The translations under genes were made by a program, and so were the position numbers. From positions 62,001 to 126,000 of the forward strand of contig NZ_RQVQ01000004.1 of NCBI RefSeq assembly GCF_003865405.1: 64,000 bases of DNA. The letters run 5' to 3'. The notes below the pieces were generated by a model that had not been told where the DNA came from, searched no databases, and saw only the letters and a list, made by a program, of their open reading frames with translations. Positions within the stretch are counted from its first letter, which is position 1. Each line of letters begins with the position of its first letter. Origin of the DNA: Paenimyroides tangerinum (GTDB lineage: Bacteria; Bacteroidota; Bacteroidia; Flavobacteriales; Flavobacteriaceae). Below are positions 18,181 through 26,639 of this stretch, one piece after another.

Positions 18181-18954
18181 ATGAATTCAAGAGAACAACA
18201 ATTATCGGCTTTTAATCGATTGTTAGATATTATGGATGAACTTCGTGAAAAATGTCCTTGGGATAAAAAACAAACTTTAGAATCCCTACGAAATCTTACG
18301 ATCGAAGAAGTTTATGAACTTGGCGACGCAATCATTGAAAACGATTTAGACGAAGTTAAAAAAGAACTTGGTGATGTTTTGTTACATATTGTTTTTTATG
18401 CGAAAATTGGTAGCGAAAAAAAGGCTTTTGATATTGCTGATGTTGCAAATGCGATTTCTGATAAATTGATTTCTCGTCATCCACATATTTACGGAGATGA
18501 AGTTGTAGAAACCGAAGAACAAGTTTTACAGAATTGGGAAAAACTGAAATTAAAAGAAGGTAATAAATCTGTTTTAGGCGGTGTTCCGAAAAGTTTGCCA
18601 GCTATGGTAAAAGCAAATCGAATTCAGGAAAAGGCGAGAGGCGTTGGTTTTGATTGGGATAATGCTTCGCAAGTTTGGGAAAAAGTTCAAGAAGAGTTAG
18701 TTGAATTTCAAGATGAAGTTACGGCTAATAATCAAGAAAAAATGGAAGATGAATTTGGAGATGTTTTATTTTCATTGATCAATTACGCTCGATTCGTAAA
18801 TATAAATCCAGAAAATGCTCTTGAAAAAACCAATGTAAAGTTTATCAAACGTTTTCAATATTTAGAAGAAAAAGCAAAACTAGATGGTAAATCTCTTGAA
18901 AATATGACATTAGAAGAAATGGATGTTTATTGGAATGAAGCCAAAAAAATATAA
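18181..18954 (+). CDS. mazG: Nucleoside triphosphate pyrophosphohydrolase MazG
   Basis: 257 residues with two tandem MazG domains. The first has C-P-W-D-K-K-Q-T followed by E-E-V-Y-E-L-G-D-A and E-L-G-D-V-L-L-H (metal-binding E-x-x-E...E-x-x-D). The second has E-E-L-V-E-F-Q-D-E and E-D-E-F-G-D-V-L-F-S. This is the housekeeping all-alpha NTP pyrophosphatase, which hydrolyses (d)NTPs to NMP and pyrophosphate. It is not a toxin-antitoxin component despite the name; no mazEF is near. Confidence 0.95.
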   Translation: MNSREQQLSAFNRLLDIMDELREKCPWDKKQTLESLRNLTIEEVYELGDAIIENDLDEVKKELGDVLLHIVFYAKIGSEKKAFDIADVANAISDKLISRHPHIYGDEVVETEEQVLQNWEKLKLKEGNKSVLGGVPKSLPAMVKANRIQEKARGVGFDWDNASQVWEKVQEELVEFQDEVTANNQEKMEDEFGDVLFSLINYARFVNINPENALEKTNVKFIKRFQYLEEKAKLDGKSLENMTLEEMDVYWNEAKKI

Positions 18955-18957
18955 ATA

Positions 18958-18989
18958 AGAAATCCTTCGTTATTGAAGGATTTCTCTTT
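18958..18989 (+). terminator. Terminator after mazG
   Basis: AGAAATCCTTC / GAAGGATTTCT stem with GTTATT loop and a following T tract. The arms resemble those of the terminator after DUF5606, 830 bp upstream. Confidence 0.8.
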
Positions 18990-19142
18990 TTACTGACATT
19001 TTTAAGGAAATATAAAAACAAATGTCAAATTGGTAAGTAAATTTCAGAACGAATATTTACTTCGATTTGTTCTGTACAATAATTACAACAAACAATATTT
19101 GAACAAATCGTAACTTACTTATAAGTGTTTTCGTTTTTTTAA

Positions 19143-20504
19143 TTAAATGGTCATTGAAAATAACTGCATATTTGGTTTGTTTCGTTTAAGTTTAAAATCA
19201 AACAACATACAAATATTTCTAACGAACGGTTTTCCTGCTTCTAAAATAACTAATTGTGTATCTTTAATTTCAATCAATCCATCTAAAATAAATTCTTCAA
19301 GACATTCTACGATTTTGAATTCTTCAAAGTAACGATGCGGAATGAAATTTAAATTTGTTTTAAATTGACACATCAATTCTAAAATCACTTTTCTGATTAT
19401 TAAATCTTCATCATTCAAAATATGACCTTTAATTACTGGTATTTCACCTTGATTAATTAAGTCTTCATATTCTTTAAAACTTTTTGAATTTTGTGCGAAA
19501 GAATTCCACGAATCGCTAATTGATGAAACTCCCAATCCAACTAAAACATCTGTTTTTGAAGATGTATAGCCCATGAAGTTTCTATTTAAATCATTTTTTA
19601 TATAAGATTGATACAGAGAATCTTCTGATGTAGAAAAATGATCCATTCCAATTTCAATAAAATCATTTTCAAGTAATAATTTTTTACCTAATTCATAAAG
19701 TTCTCTTTTAAAATCATCTTTTGGAACATCTTCATCATTAAAACCACGTTGACCATTTCCTTTAATCCAAGGCACATGAGCATAACTATAGAATGCCAAT
19801 CGATCTGGATTTAAAGATTTTGTTTTTTCAACCGTATCTTTAATTGATTCTAAAGTTTGAAAAGGTAATCCGTAAATTATATCGTGAGAAATCGATGTAT
19901 AGCCAATTTCTTTTGCCCAAATGGTAACTTTAGCAACCGAATGAAAAGTTTGATTTCTGTTGATTACTTTCTGAACTTTTGGGTCATAATCCTGAACTCC
20001 TAAACTCAATCTTCTGAAACCTAAATTAAATAAGGTTTGTAAATGATTTTTTGTTGTGTTATTCGGATGCGCTTCAAAACTCATTTCGCAATCTTTGTGA
20101 ATAATTGATTTATCAAAAATTCCCGTAATTAATTGATGTAAATTCTCAGGTGAGAAGAAAGTTGGAGTTCCTCCACCTAGATGAATTTCTTTTATAATTG
20201 GTTTTTGTTCGAATAAATCTAAATATAATTGCCATTCTTTTAACAATAATTCAATGTATGGCAATTCAACCTCGTGACGTTTTGTAATACGTTTATGACA
20301 ACCACAAAATGTGCATAAACTTTCGCAAAAAGGCAAATGTATATAAACCGAAATTCCTTCTTTAGAGTTAGTTAAATCAAAACCTTGTTTACAATTTTTT
20401 TTCCATAATTCACGCGTAAAAAATTCCGATTCCCAATAAGGAACAGTTGGATAACTTGTATATCTCGGGCCAGGAACATTGTATTTTTGAATTAAACTTG
20501 ACAT
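19143..20504 (-). CDS. hemN: Oxygen-independent coproporphyrinogen III oxidase
   Basis: 453 residues from the ATG at 20504. Radical-SAM enzyme that decarboxylates coproporphyrinogen III to protoporphyrinogen IX without oxygen. It starts with the true-HemN hallmark Y-N-V-P-G-P-R-Y-T-S-Y-P-T. The iron-sulfur ligands are C60-x3-C64-x2-C67-x-C69, with the extra cysteine that separates HemN from HemW. S-A-dM site G-G-G-T-P-T follows. The upstream in-frame TTG at 20525 lies inside the -7 promoter box, which supports the later ATG. A CRP/FNR-type palindrome stands in front of the promoter, fitting induction at low oxygen. Confidence 0.95.
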   Translation of the reverse strand: MSSLIQKYNVPGPRYTSYPTVPYWESEFFTRELWKKNCKQGFDLTNSKEGISVYIHLPFCESLCTFCGCHKRITKRHEVELPYIELLLKEWQLYLDLFEQKPIIKEIHLGGGTPTFFSPENLHQLITGIFDKSIIHKDCEMSFEAHPNNTTKNHLQTLFNLGFRRLSLGVQDYDPKVQKVINRNQTFHSVAKVTIWAKEIGYTSISHDIIYGLPFQTLESIKDTVEKTKSLNPDRLAFYSYAHVPWIKGNGQRGFNDEDVPKDDFKRELYELGKKLLLENDFIEIGMDHFSTSEDSLYQSYIKNDLNRNFMGYTSSKTDVLVGLGVSSISDSWNSFAQNSKSFKEYEDLINQGEIPVIKGHILNDEDLIIRKVILELMCQFKTNLNFIPHRYFEEFKIVECLEEFILDGLIEIKDTQLVILEAGKPFVRNICMLFDFKLKRNKPNMQLFSMTI

Positions 20505-20522
20505 TGAATTTATTATTTTATT

Positions 20523-20530
20523 CAAAAGTA
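20523..20530 (-). promoter_or_regulatory. -7 promoter element of hemN
   Basis: TACTTTTG on the minus strand, a perfect TAnnTTTG, 18 bases before the ATG. No good -33 TTTG is present, consistent with a promoter that needs an activator. Confidence 0.6.
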
Positions 20531-20550
20531 TTTAAACCAATTTTTATAAT

Positions 20551-20568
20551 TTATGATAATTGTCATAA
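20551..20568 (-). promoter_or_regulatory. CRP/FNR-family operator at the hemN promoter
   Basis: TTATGATAATTGTCATAA has perfect 6-bp arms (TTATGA / TCATAA) around six bases, the geometry of CRP/FNR-superfamily sites (compare TTGTGA-N6-TCACAA). Its centre is about 40 bases upstream of the transcription start expected from the -7 box, the class II activator position. The regulator itself is not in the window. Confidence 0.55.
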
Positions 20569-20791
20569 CTGTTTAGTTTTTTTTCAAGAGATTCTATTCT
20601 TACAATAATAATCGTTTTGAACTAAGCCTTGACTTATTGAATAGAACTTTTTTTTAAGACTAATTTTCATTTTGTTTACCAGTTTTACTTCAGTTAGACT
20701 GGAAATTTGGTGATTTATAAAATTCTATTTAGTTAATTTAGAATATGACACAGTCCATACTTTTCTCGATAATGAAAAACTTAAAGTATTG

Positions 20792-20820
20792 AAAAAGCTT
20801 CCAAATTCTGGAAGCTTTTT
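20792..20820 (-). terminator. Terminator of the 210-residue secreted protein gene
   Basis: Perfect 12-bp stem AAAAAGCTTCCA / TGGAAGCTTTTT, loop AATTC. Confidence 0.8.
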
Positions 20821-20830
20821 TATAAATTCT

Positions 20831-21463
20831 CTATCTATTTTTAAAACAATTTTCAAAAGCTAATGCACCATTATTTACACTTTTTTCAAATTTTTTAGCA
20901 GCTAATTCAGTATTGTGATTTTTATCAATTTGAGAAACTTCACTTCTATAATCAGCATAACTATTAAACTCATAAAAAGCTAATTTTTGTTCACAATTAA
21001 AGTTTAACTCTGAAAATTTAGCTTCATTTAATTTATTAAGTTCTTTATTATAATAATTCATAAACTCATCAAATCCATATTTTTCTATCAATAAATTAGA
21101 ATTACTGTTTATTTTTTGTCTTGATAATTCGTTCGAGTCAACTGTTTTATTTAATTTGTCGTATAATATAACACCTTCATTTACAGATTTAAACGTTGTA
21201 TCACTTAGGTTATTTTTCAGCCAGTTTTCAAAATTATAATCAAATTCATCGGCATTTTTTATTTTAACTGAATTTAATTTTTTGGTGAATTCGTTTGTGA
21301 TTTTAAATTCATCAATATTTTCTTCAGAAAAATAAAAGTTTTTTGATTGCTCAATTAATTCGATAAACTTAACGTCATTAGTAATTTGTTCCTTGGTTTT
21401 CTGTGCATTAACAGTTGTGCTAAAAAAGAAAATGACGGTTAAAGCAATAATGGTATTTTTCAT
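20831..21463 (-). CDS. Secreted protein of unknown function
   Basis: 210 residues. Clear signal peptide (M-K-N-T, hydrophobic stretch, cleavage near V-N-A-Q at about residue 20), then a charged, mostly helical protein rich in Asn/Lys/Glu with N-N-L-S-D-T-T-F and Y-N-K-E-L-N-K segments. The C-terminal third has three cysteines (N-C-E, N-C-F and the signal region excluded), which could form one disulfide. I recognise no domain. Together with the next gene upstream on the same strand (50 bases apart) it forms a small secreted pair, probably periplasmic. The leading M-K-N-T-I with terminator behind supports it as a real gene. Confidence 0.65.
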   Translation of the reverse strand: MKNTIIALTVIFFFSTTVNAQKTKEQITNDVKFIELIEQSKNFYFSEENIDEFKITNEFTKKLNSVKIKNADEFDYNFENWLKNNLSDTTFKSVNEGVILYDKLNKTVDSNELSRQKINSNSNLLIEKYGFDEFMNYYNKELNKLNEAKFSELNFNCEQKLAFYEFNSYADYRSEVSQIDKNHNTELAAKKFEKSVNNGALAFENCFKNR

Positions 21464-21513
21464 ATTTATTGGTTTTATAATTAAATAACGTCAACATTAT
21501 TAAAATATTACAT

Positions 21514-22158
21514 TTATTCAAATAATTCAGATTCTTTATTGAAAATGTAAATTTTAGATTCTTTATTAAGATATTTTGAATATTCATTGTATAAATCACT
21601 TTCGGTAAATGAAACATTTATATTTTTTCCTTCTTTTGGTAAATCTATTGTAAAACCAATATATTTTAAATCCTCTTTAATCGTTTGATTAACGTTAACT
21701 TTTGTGAATTCAGAAACTAATCTGTTTATAAAATCTTCAAAATTGTTAGAATAGTTTTTTAAATATCCAGTTTTAACCAAGCTTAAAATCCCATTTTTAT
21801 ATTCAAAAAATTTAAAATCATTTTGATGAAAACCGCCATTACTTCCAAAAACACTTGAAACAGCAATCAGTTTTTTATTTTTAAGATTCCAAAAAGTGAT
21901 TTCAAAAATTGCATATCCAGATTGACCTTCCATGTAATTTTGTTCAAATCTTAAATAACCATTTTGTTTATCAAAATTTATGTAATAAATCATATCATCT
22001 TTTATGATAGATTCATTCTTAAGAAGTTCTTTTCGTTCAATCACAGTTAAGTCATCAACAAATTTATCAGGAATGACATAGAACAAATCAATGATGTTTT
22101 GAGATTTCATATCCTGAAGCGGAAAGAATATTAAGGTAACAAAAATTACAAATTTCAT
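21514..22158 (-). CDS. Secreted protein of unknown function
   Basis: 214 residues. Short signal peptide ending near M-K-S-Q (about residue 20). The mature part looks like an alternating beta protein: Y-Y-I-N-F-D-K-Q-N-G-Y-L-R-F, Y-A-I-F-E-I-T-F-W-N-L-K-N-K-K-L-I-A-V-S, followed by a helical tail. The pattern recalls flavobacterial secreted proteins encoded near lipoproteins, but no family can be named. It lies upstream of, and in the same direction as, the 210-residue gene, and is divergent from the lipoprotein pair at 22338; the 180-base gap is AT-rich and should contain both promoters. Confidence 0.65.
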   Translation of the reverse strand: MKFVIFVTLIFFPLQDMKSQNIIDLFYVIPDKFVDDLTVIERKELLKNESIIKDDMIYYINFDKQNGYLRFEQNYMEGQSGYAIFEITFWNLKNKKLIAVSSVFGSNGGFHQNDFKFFEYKNGILSLVKTGYLKNYSNNFEDFINRLVSEFTKVNVNQTIKEDLKYIGFTIDLPKEGKNINVSFTESDLYNEYSKYLNKESKIYIFNKESELFE

Positions 22159-22337
22159 GAAATTGAGTTTTTTAAATTAGGAAAGTAAAAATAATTGAGT
22201 TGTTAATTATTTGTATTTATAAGTTATGTAAGATTTTAGTTTTGTTTAATGTTTTGTTTGTTTGTTAAAATGATTTTATATCTATTTATAAATTTATAAA
22301 ATTTTGATTATCTTTAATTTAAAATTAGTTAATCTAA

Positions 22338-23546
22338 ATGAAAAAACAACTATTCAATTTTATCTTGGTATTTACAATCGGAATTTTTCTTATTTCTTCA
22401 TGCAAGGACAAAGTTTCTGATAACTTTGATATCGAACAAGGTTCCATTTCTGCTACAGAAATAGACTCAATCAAAAATGCTGAATTGAGTTTTAAGCCTA
22501 TTTTAAAAACAGAAATTATCAAACTGGATTCACTAACTTCTTTAGAAGTTTCTTTGCCAACCAACTTATATTTTGATGATGATTCATCAAGTAATTTTAA
22601 AGCTTTTCTTGAAGAATATAATTCTGAAGTTTCTGAATCAGATGAACAGGCTATACAAACTAAATACATTTTTGATTTAAAAAGTAATGTTCTTCAAGGA
22701 CAAACTTTAGGTCAACTTTTAATTGAAAATTCTCCAAATGCATCCCTTTATCAGATTGATGATATTATAAAATTTAATGAAATTACGGATATAATTCAAC
22801 GAGATAAAAATTTTATTATTTACAAAGAATTTGGTAAATATTATGTTTATGTAAGAAATTATAATGCAATTGAAAGTAGATATTATTTATCAATTTTCGA
22901 AATTGATGATGTTGAATCTGAAAAAGAACTTTACAATACTATTTTTAAAAATTTAAATATCGCAAATCGTTTATTTGATGCAGAAACTTTATATGACCAA
23001 CAAATTAGCTGGCTTGATTTGAAACCAAGTTTGAGTTTGGCAGAACTGAATTCACTTGATAAAAACTATAAATCTTTTACTAAAGAAATAAAATTATTTC
23101 TAAAGAATGATGGTGATTTTGTTGAATTGGAAACCATAAATACTTTTTTATTTAAAGATTCTAATCCAAATCTAATTCAAGAAATTGAGAATTTAAATGA
23201 ACCAATTAATCTTGATAATTTCGCTGGCTTATTTGAAGTTAAAGAAGAAAATCAAAGTATGTACAATCATGCTTCTAAATCACAAAAATTCCTTGAATAT
23301 TTATTTCAAAAAAATGGAGGTTCGAGCATAATTTCATTTAAAAAGCGAATTTCGTCGAATTCAATTATTTTTCAAATTGAAAGAGAAAGTGATTATTATG
23401 ACAAAGAAAATACGTTTGAATATTTTGCACTTTGTTCCGCTAAAACACAATGGGGGCAGTTTTATTTGCTTTCTGATTCTAACGCTGAAGGAACTGATTT
23501 AAATACGATTATGAACGATTATTTTGTTAAATATTTAAAATTATAA
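22338..23546 (+). CDS. Lipoprotein of unknown function (402 aa)
   Basis: 402 residues. Lipoprotein signal with lipobox L-I-S-S-C, lipidated Cys22, followed by K-D-K. The mature protein is acidic and charged with no recognisable domain; a segment around 235-300 (F-T-K-E-I-K-L-F-L-K-N-D-G-D-F and D-S-N-P-N-L-I-Q-E-I-E) has regular helix-turn character. Asp/Glu follow the Cys only at a distance, so surface export by a Bacteroidota lipoprotein export signal is not obvious. The next lipoprotein gene begins one base after its stop, so the two are surely co-expressed. Confidence 0.7.
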   Translation: MKKQLFNFILVFTIGIFLISSCKDKVSDNFDIEQGSISATEIDSIKNAELSFKPILKTEIIKLDSLTSLEVSLPTNLYFDDDSSSNFKAFLEEYNSEVSESDEQAIQTKYIFDLKSNVLQGQTLGQLLIENSPNASLYQIDDIIKFNEITDIIQRDKNFIIYKEFGKYYVYVRNYNAIESRYYLSIFEIDDVESEKELYNTIFKNLNIANRLFDAETLYDQQISWLDLKPSLSLAELNSLDKNYKSFTKEIKLFLKNDGDFVELETINTFLFKDSNPNLIQEIENLNEPINLDNFAGLFEVKEENQSMYNHASKSQKFLEYLFQKNGGSSIISFKKRISSNSIIFQIERESDYYDKENTFEYFALCSAKTQWGQFYLLSDSNAEGTDLNTIMNDYFVKYLKL

Positions 23547-23547
23547 T

Positions 23548-24069
23548 ATGAAAATACAATATATTTTAGGAACCATAATTTTAGCATTTCTGATTATATC
23601 TTGTGATCCTGTCGGAAATTCAATTGCTAGTCAAGAAGAATCAGCTCAAGAAACAAATTTAGTGCAAACCTTTGAAAATCTCAACCTAAAAAAAGGAGAT
23701 AAAATAGTTATTTGGGGTGTTTTTTCTGCCATTTTTTATAAAAATGATAAACCGCCTATTTATAGTTTAGATTATAATTTGAGTCTTGATGACGAATCTG
23801 TTTCGTATAATTCTCTCATTATGTTTAAAAAAGAAAATCATATTATAAATTCTTCATCTAAAGTAGATTATCGTGATAAAATTGTAATTGATAGTCATTC
23901 AACCACCACTGAGGAAGAAGAATTTAAAGATTGGACTTTTGAACAAGAAATAATTACAATCGAAATTCCGAAAGATGGAAATTATATATTTGATTACAAA
24001 ATTTTAATGGAATCTAATCCTTCTAAATTGAGTTTTCCAAAAGTTGGTCTTATAATTCGTAAACTTTAA
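23548..24069 (+). CDS. Small lipoprotein of unknown function (173 aa)
   Basis: 173 residues. Signal with lipobox L-I-I-S-C, lipidated Cys19. The rest reads as a compact beta-sandwich-like domain: I-V-I-W-G-V-F-S-A-I-F, Y-N-S-L-I-M-F, I-V-I-D-S-H-S-T-T-T-E-E-E, I-I-T-I-E-I-P-K-D-G-N-Y-I-F-D-Y-K. The last piece resembles the closing strands of jelly-roll or emp24-like binding domains, but I cannot assign one. It follows the 402-residue lipoprotein with a one-base gap and converges on the polytopic membrane protein gene four bases away. Confidence 0.7.
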   Translation: MKIQYILGTIILAFLIISCDPVGNSIASQEESAQETNLVQTFENLNLKKGDKIVIWGVFSAIFYKNDKPPIYSLDYNLSLDDESVSYNSLIMFKKENHIINSSSKVDYRDKIVIDSHSTTTEEEEFKDWTFEQEIITIEIPKDGNYIFDYKILMESNPSKLSFPKVGLIIRKL

Positions 24070-24073
24070 TTTG

Positions 24074-25399
24074 CTATTTCTCAACACACATACTTTTTTG
24101 AAGTATAAAGTAAATCCCGTAAATAATAATTGATAAAAATATACTAATCGAAAGAAACATTTCAATTTTTTCGAAACCTTCATAATATCCAATGCTGTTG
24201 TACTTTAGAATCAAACACAAAATAATTCCAAATAAACAAGAAGTAATCCAATGATAACTTTTATTGAAATTGGCAACAAGTAAAATTGTGATATAAAAAA
24301 GAACTAAAATTAATGTTACCGTTTCCATATCTATTATTCCTTTTCTAAAAAAGAATAAAATCAAAAATACTCCAATTGCGATATGAATTATTTGCGCTTT
24401 TGTGGTATTTTTTGGTTTAAAAAACTTCAATTTATCCTCAAACATGATTAATCCTAAAGAAATAATATTTAATAGTGGTATCCAAGATGTTCCTGAAGTT
24501 ATTCCGTAGTAATGATTCTTATCTTCTGCTCTTACGTAAAATAATAAACCTATAAATCTAGAAACTAGAATATATAAAGTTGCAAATATGATAATACTCA
24601 GAATTCCAATTAAATTATAGCTTTCAAAAATTGATTTAATTTGAATAGAAATAAAATATTTAATTAAATTAAAAAAGGAGAAAATAAAAATACTAATTCC
24701 AAAAAACAAAGCAGTTTTAAAATATTGATTTGTAAATCTGATGGCATCAAACGTTAATTTATAAATATGTTGTTTTTGAAAAATAATACCAATTAAAAAA
24801 TAGAAAGCAGCTAAAAAGGAAATGGATTGGATGGATTTTATAAAATAATAAATAAAATCAAATATAAACTCACTACTTTCTGAATTAAAAGTTACTGTTC
24901 TTATAATATCTTCAAAAAAAGATTGACTTTTATTAAATATTAAAAGAAGACAAAAATTTAATATACTCAAATGAAGCCAAGATTTTTTATCTAATTCTTT
25001 GTTTTCTTTATTGTAAAGAAATCCAAGTCCAACGGATGTAAAAATTATTATTATAAAAAAGATTATTCGTTTTAAAGTGTCTGAATTTATAAAATTTTCA
25101 ACTGGTAAATAATAGTCAAATATATTCTGAATATTATTACTGAATATAAAAAATACAATCAAAAATATTATGGCAATTAGCGCAGATTTAAATCGTTTGT
25201 TTACAATAAAGTACCATGAAAAAAAGATAATATAAATCAATTTTTCTGTGTACAATAGAATTTTAGCTAAAGTAGAAGCTCCATCTTCAGGATAAAAATA
25301 ATTTGTAATAAATTCTTCAATGAAAAATATGACAAATAAAAAAGGGATGTATTTTATTGCTTTTAAAATATTTTCTGATAAATAACTATTTCTTTCCAT
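24074..25399 (-). CDS. Polytopic membrane protein of unknown function
   Basis: 441 residues with about 11 predicted transmembrane helices separated by short, basic or charged loops. Examples are F-L-F-V-I-F-F-I-E-E-F near residue 16 and a late pair around F-L-I-L-F-F-F-R-K-G. There are no motifs of transporters, O-antigen ligases or CAAX proteases that I can identify. Base composition is even more AT-rich than its neighbours. The gene converges on the lipoprotein pair (gap of four bases) with no terminator between, so read-through antisense RNA is possible. Confidence 0.65.
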   Translation of the reverse strand: MERNSYLSENILKAIKYIPFLFVIFFIEEFITNYFYPEDGASTLAKILLYTEKLIYIIFFSWYFIVNKRFKSALIAIIFLIVFFIFSNNIQNIFDYYLPVENFINSDTLKRIIFFIIIIFTSVGLGFLYNKENKELDKKSWLHLSILNFCLLLIFNKSQSFFEDIIRTVTFNSESSEFIFDFIYYFIKSIQSISFLAAFYFLIGIIFQKQHIYKLTFDAIRFTNQYFKTALFFGISIFIFSFFNLIKYFISIQIKSIFESYNLIGILSIIIFATLYILVSRFIGLLFYVRAEDKNHYYGITSGTSWIPLLNIISLGLIMFEDKLKFFKPKNTTKAQIIHIAIGVFLILFFFRKGIIDMETVTLILVLFYITILLVANFNKSYHWITSCLFGIILCLILKYNSIGYYEGFEKIEMFLSISIFLSIIIYGIYFILQKSMCVEK

Positions 25400-25507
25400 A
25401 ATATTATTTAGTGTTAAATAATTAATAAATATAATTATTTTTTTGTTAAATAATATTTTTTATTTTCTAATTATGGGATTTTAATAAATATTAATAAGTT
25501 AAAGAAT

Positions 25508-25540
25508 ACCTTTGTTTAAAACTAACTTTTAAACAAAGGT
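25508..25540 (-). terminator. Terminator behind the decayed lipoprotein gene
   Basis: Perfect 14-bp stem ACCTTTGTTTAAAA / TTTTAAACAAAGGT with loop CTAAC. It has outlived the reading frame it served. Confidence 0.75.
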
Positions 25541-25547
25541 TTGAATT

Positions 25548-25836
25548 TTAATAACTGTAAAAATCTGCAGAAATTCCAACCATTCCATTAGAAATCTCTT
25601 CGTTTACAGAATAGGTTAAAAAATGATTTGTATTGTATTTTAAAATATATTTACTACTTTGATTGTGATTTGGAGATGTATAAGTAATTAGAATCGTAGT
25701 TATTACTTTCTGTTTTTAATTTCATTACAGTTTCTGGAACTTCTGGAAAATCAGGTTCTTTTTCTGTATAATTATCATCATTTCCATAAGAAATTGCGAT
25801 AAGTGATATGATTGTAAGTAGTATAACTTTTTTTAT
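25548..25836 (-). pseudogene. Decayed copy of the neighbouring lipoprotein gene
   Basis: Reading leftwards from 25836, the frame I-K-K-V-I-L-L-T-I-I-S-L-I-A-I-S-Y matches the signal peptide of the intact lipoprotein (M-K-K-V-I-L-L-T-I-L-S-I-I-A-I-S-C). The start codon has become ATA and the lipobox cysteine has become tyrosine. A short run of the same Asp/Asn/Glu/Pro region and M-K-L-K follows, then a frame break after S-K-S-Q-S-K. The tail continues in another frame to Y-S-Y-stop at 25548. Total length is about 290 bases against about 700 in the intact gene, so most of the middle is deleted. Confidence 0.7.
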
Positions 25837-25854
25837 AATTTTTCTGATTAGTTA

Positions 25855-26559
25855 TTAATAATAAATATATTCTGCGTAATCTATATCGTCTTGAATAACA
25901 GGACTTTTTTGAAACGAAACAGGATATCCATTCTGATTATACGACCAATTAATCACTTCTAATGTTTCTGTTGTATTAGTTGTTGATGTTTGATTGTTTT
26001 TATTGATTTGATTCATTCGAACATAGGCTGTTGGATACATTTCATAAAACGGATTTTTTTTATTATCATAACTGTATGTAATACTTCCGTTTTGTACCAA
26101 ATTTCCTTCCGAATATATAGAACCTACATTATTTAAATATCCTTCAATATTATAAGTATAATTAATTGTTCGTTTTAAGTTTTGGTTTTCGTCGTAAACT
26201 CTTTTTATATTAATTAAATTTTCCGAATTGTATTCAAAGACAACTTTTTCATAGATTTTTTCTCCTGAATTTACAAGATGTATCCATTGTTCCATTGAAG
26301 ATAATGTGTTTTCTAAACTGTAATGTAATTTAGTTTGGATTTCAGTTCGTATCAAACCAACGTTAAGTACAGAAGTAGAATCTACAAATCCATTTTCATG
26401 ATAAAAATATTTTGAAGTAGCTAAAGCTCTAAATTCTTTCAACTTCATAGTTGTTTCATTTTCAATTGGATTCTGCGGGTCATTATTGTCAGAACTATCA
26501 TCATTATTGCAAGAAATTGCGATAATTGATAAGATTGTAAGTAGTATAACTTTTTTCAT
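25855..26559 (-). CDS. Lipoprotein with YD-repeat-like beta strands
   Basis: 234 residues from the ATG at 26559; an upstream extension to 26634 would put 25 residues before a perfect lipoprotein signal and is rejected. Lipobox A-I-S-C, Cys17, then an Asn/Asp linker (N-N-D-D-S-S-D-N-N-D) typical of flavobacterial outer-membrane lipoproteins. The mature part has short repeating strands of the type V-F-E-Y-N-S-E-N-L, I-N-Y-T-Y-N-I-E-G-Y-L, I-T-Y-S-Y-D-N-K-K-N and W-S-Y-N-Q-N-G-Y-P, resembling the Y-x-Y-D/N-x-x-G-x-L pattern of YD/RHS-like or DUF4595 proteins. Function unknown. A decayed duplicate lies directly downstream. Confidence 0.75.
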   Translation of the reverse strand: MKKVILLTILSIIAISCNNDDSSDNNDPQNPIENETTMKLKEFRALATSKYFYHENGFVDSTSVLNVGLIRTEIQTKLHYSLENTLSSMEQWIHLVNSGEKIYEKVVFEYNSENLINIKRVYDENQNLKRTINYTYNIEGYLNNVGSIYSEGNLVQNGSITYSYDNKKNPFYEMYPTAYVRMNQINKNNQTSTTNTTETLEVINWSYNQNGYPVSFQKSPVIQDDIDYAEYIYY

Positions 26560-26590
26560 AATTAATCTATTTTTATAAATATATAAAAAA

Positions 26591-26619
26591 AAAACGCTTA
26601 CATAAATAGTAAGCGTTTT
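26591..26619 (-). terminator. Terminator of fahA
   Basis: Perfect 11-bp stem AAAACGCTTAC / GTAAGCGTTTT, loop ATAAATA, A/T-rich on both sides. Confidence 0.8.
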
Positions 26620-26639
26620 AAAAAAATATTTCAAAAAGA

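Noticed and set aside
18181..18954. mazG as part of a toxin-antitoxin system
   Set aside because: It is a two-domain housekeeping pyrophosphohydrolase; no mazE/mazF or other toxin gene adjoins it.
20720..20815. Protein-like fragment (E-Y-D-T-V-H-T-F-L-D-N-E) before the terminator at 20.8 kb
   Set aside because: About 30 codons, no start, and partly made of the terminator itself; could be chance in AT-rich sequence.
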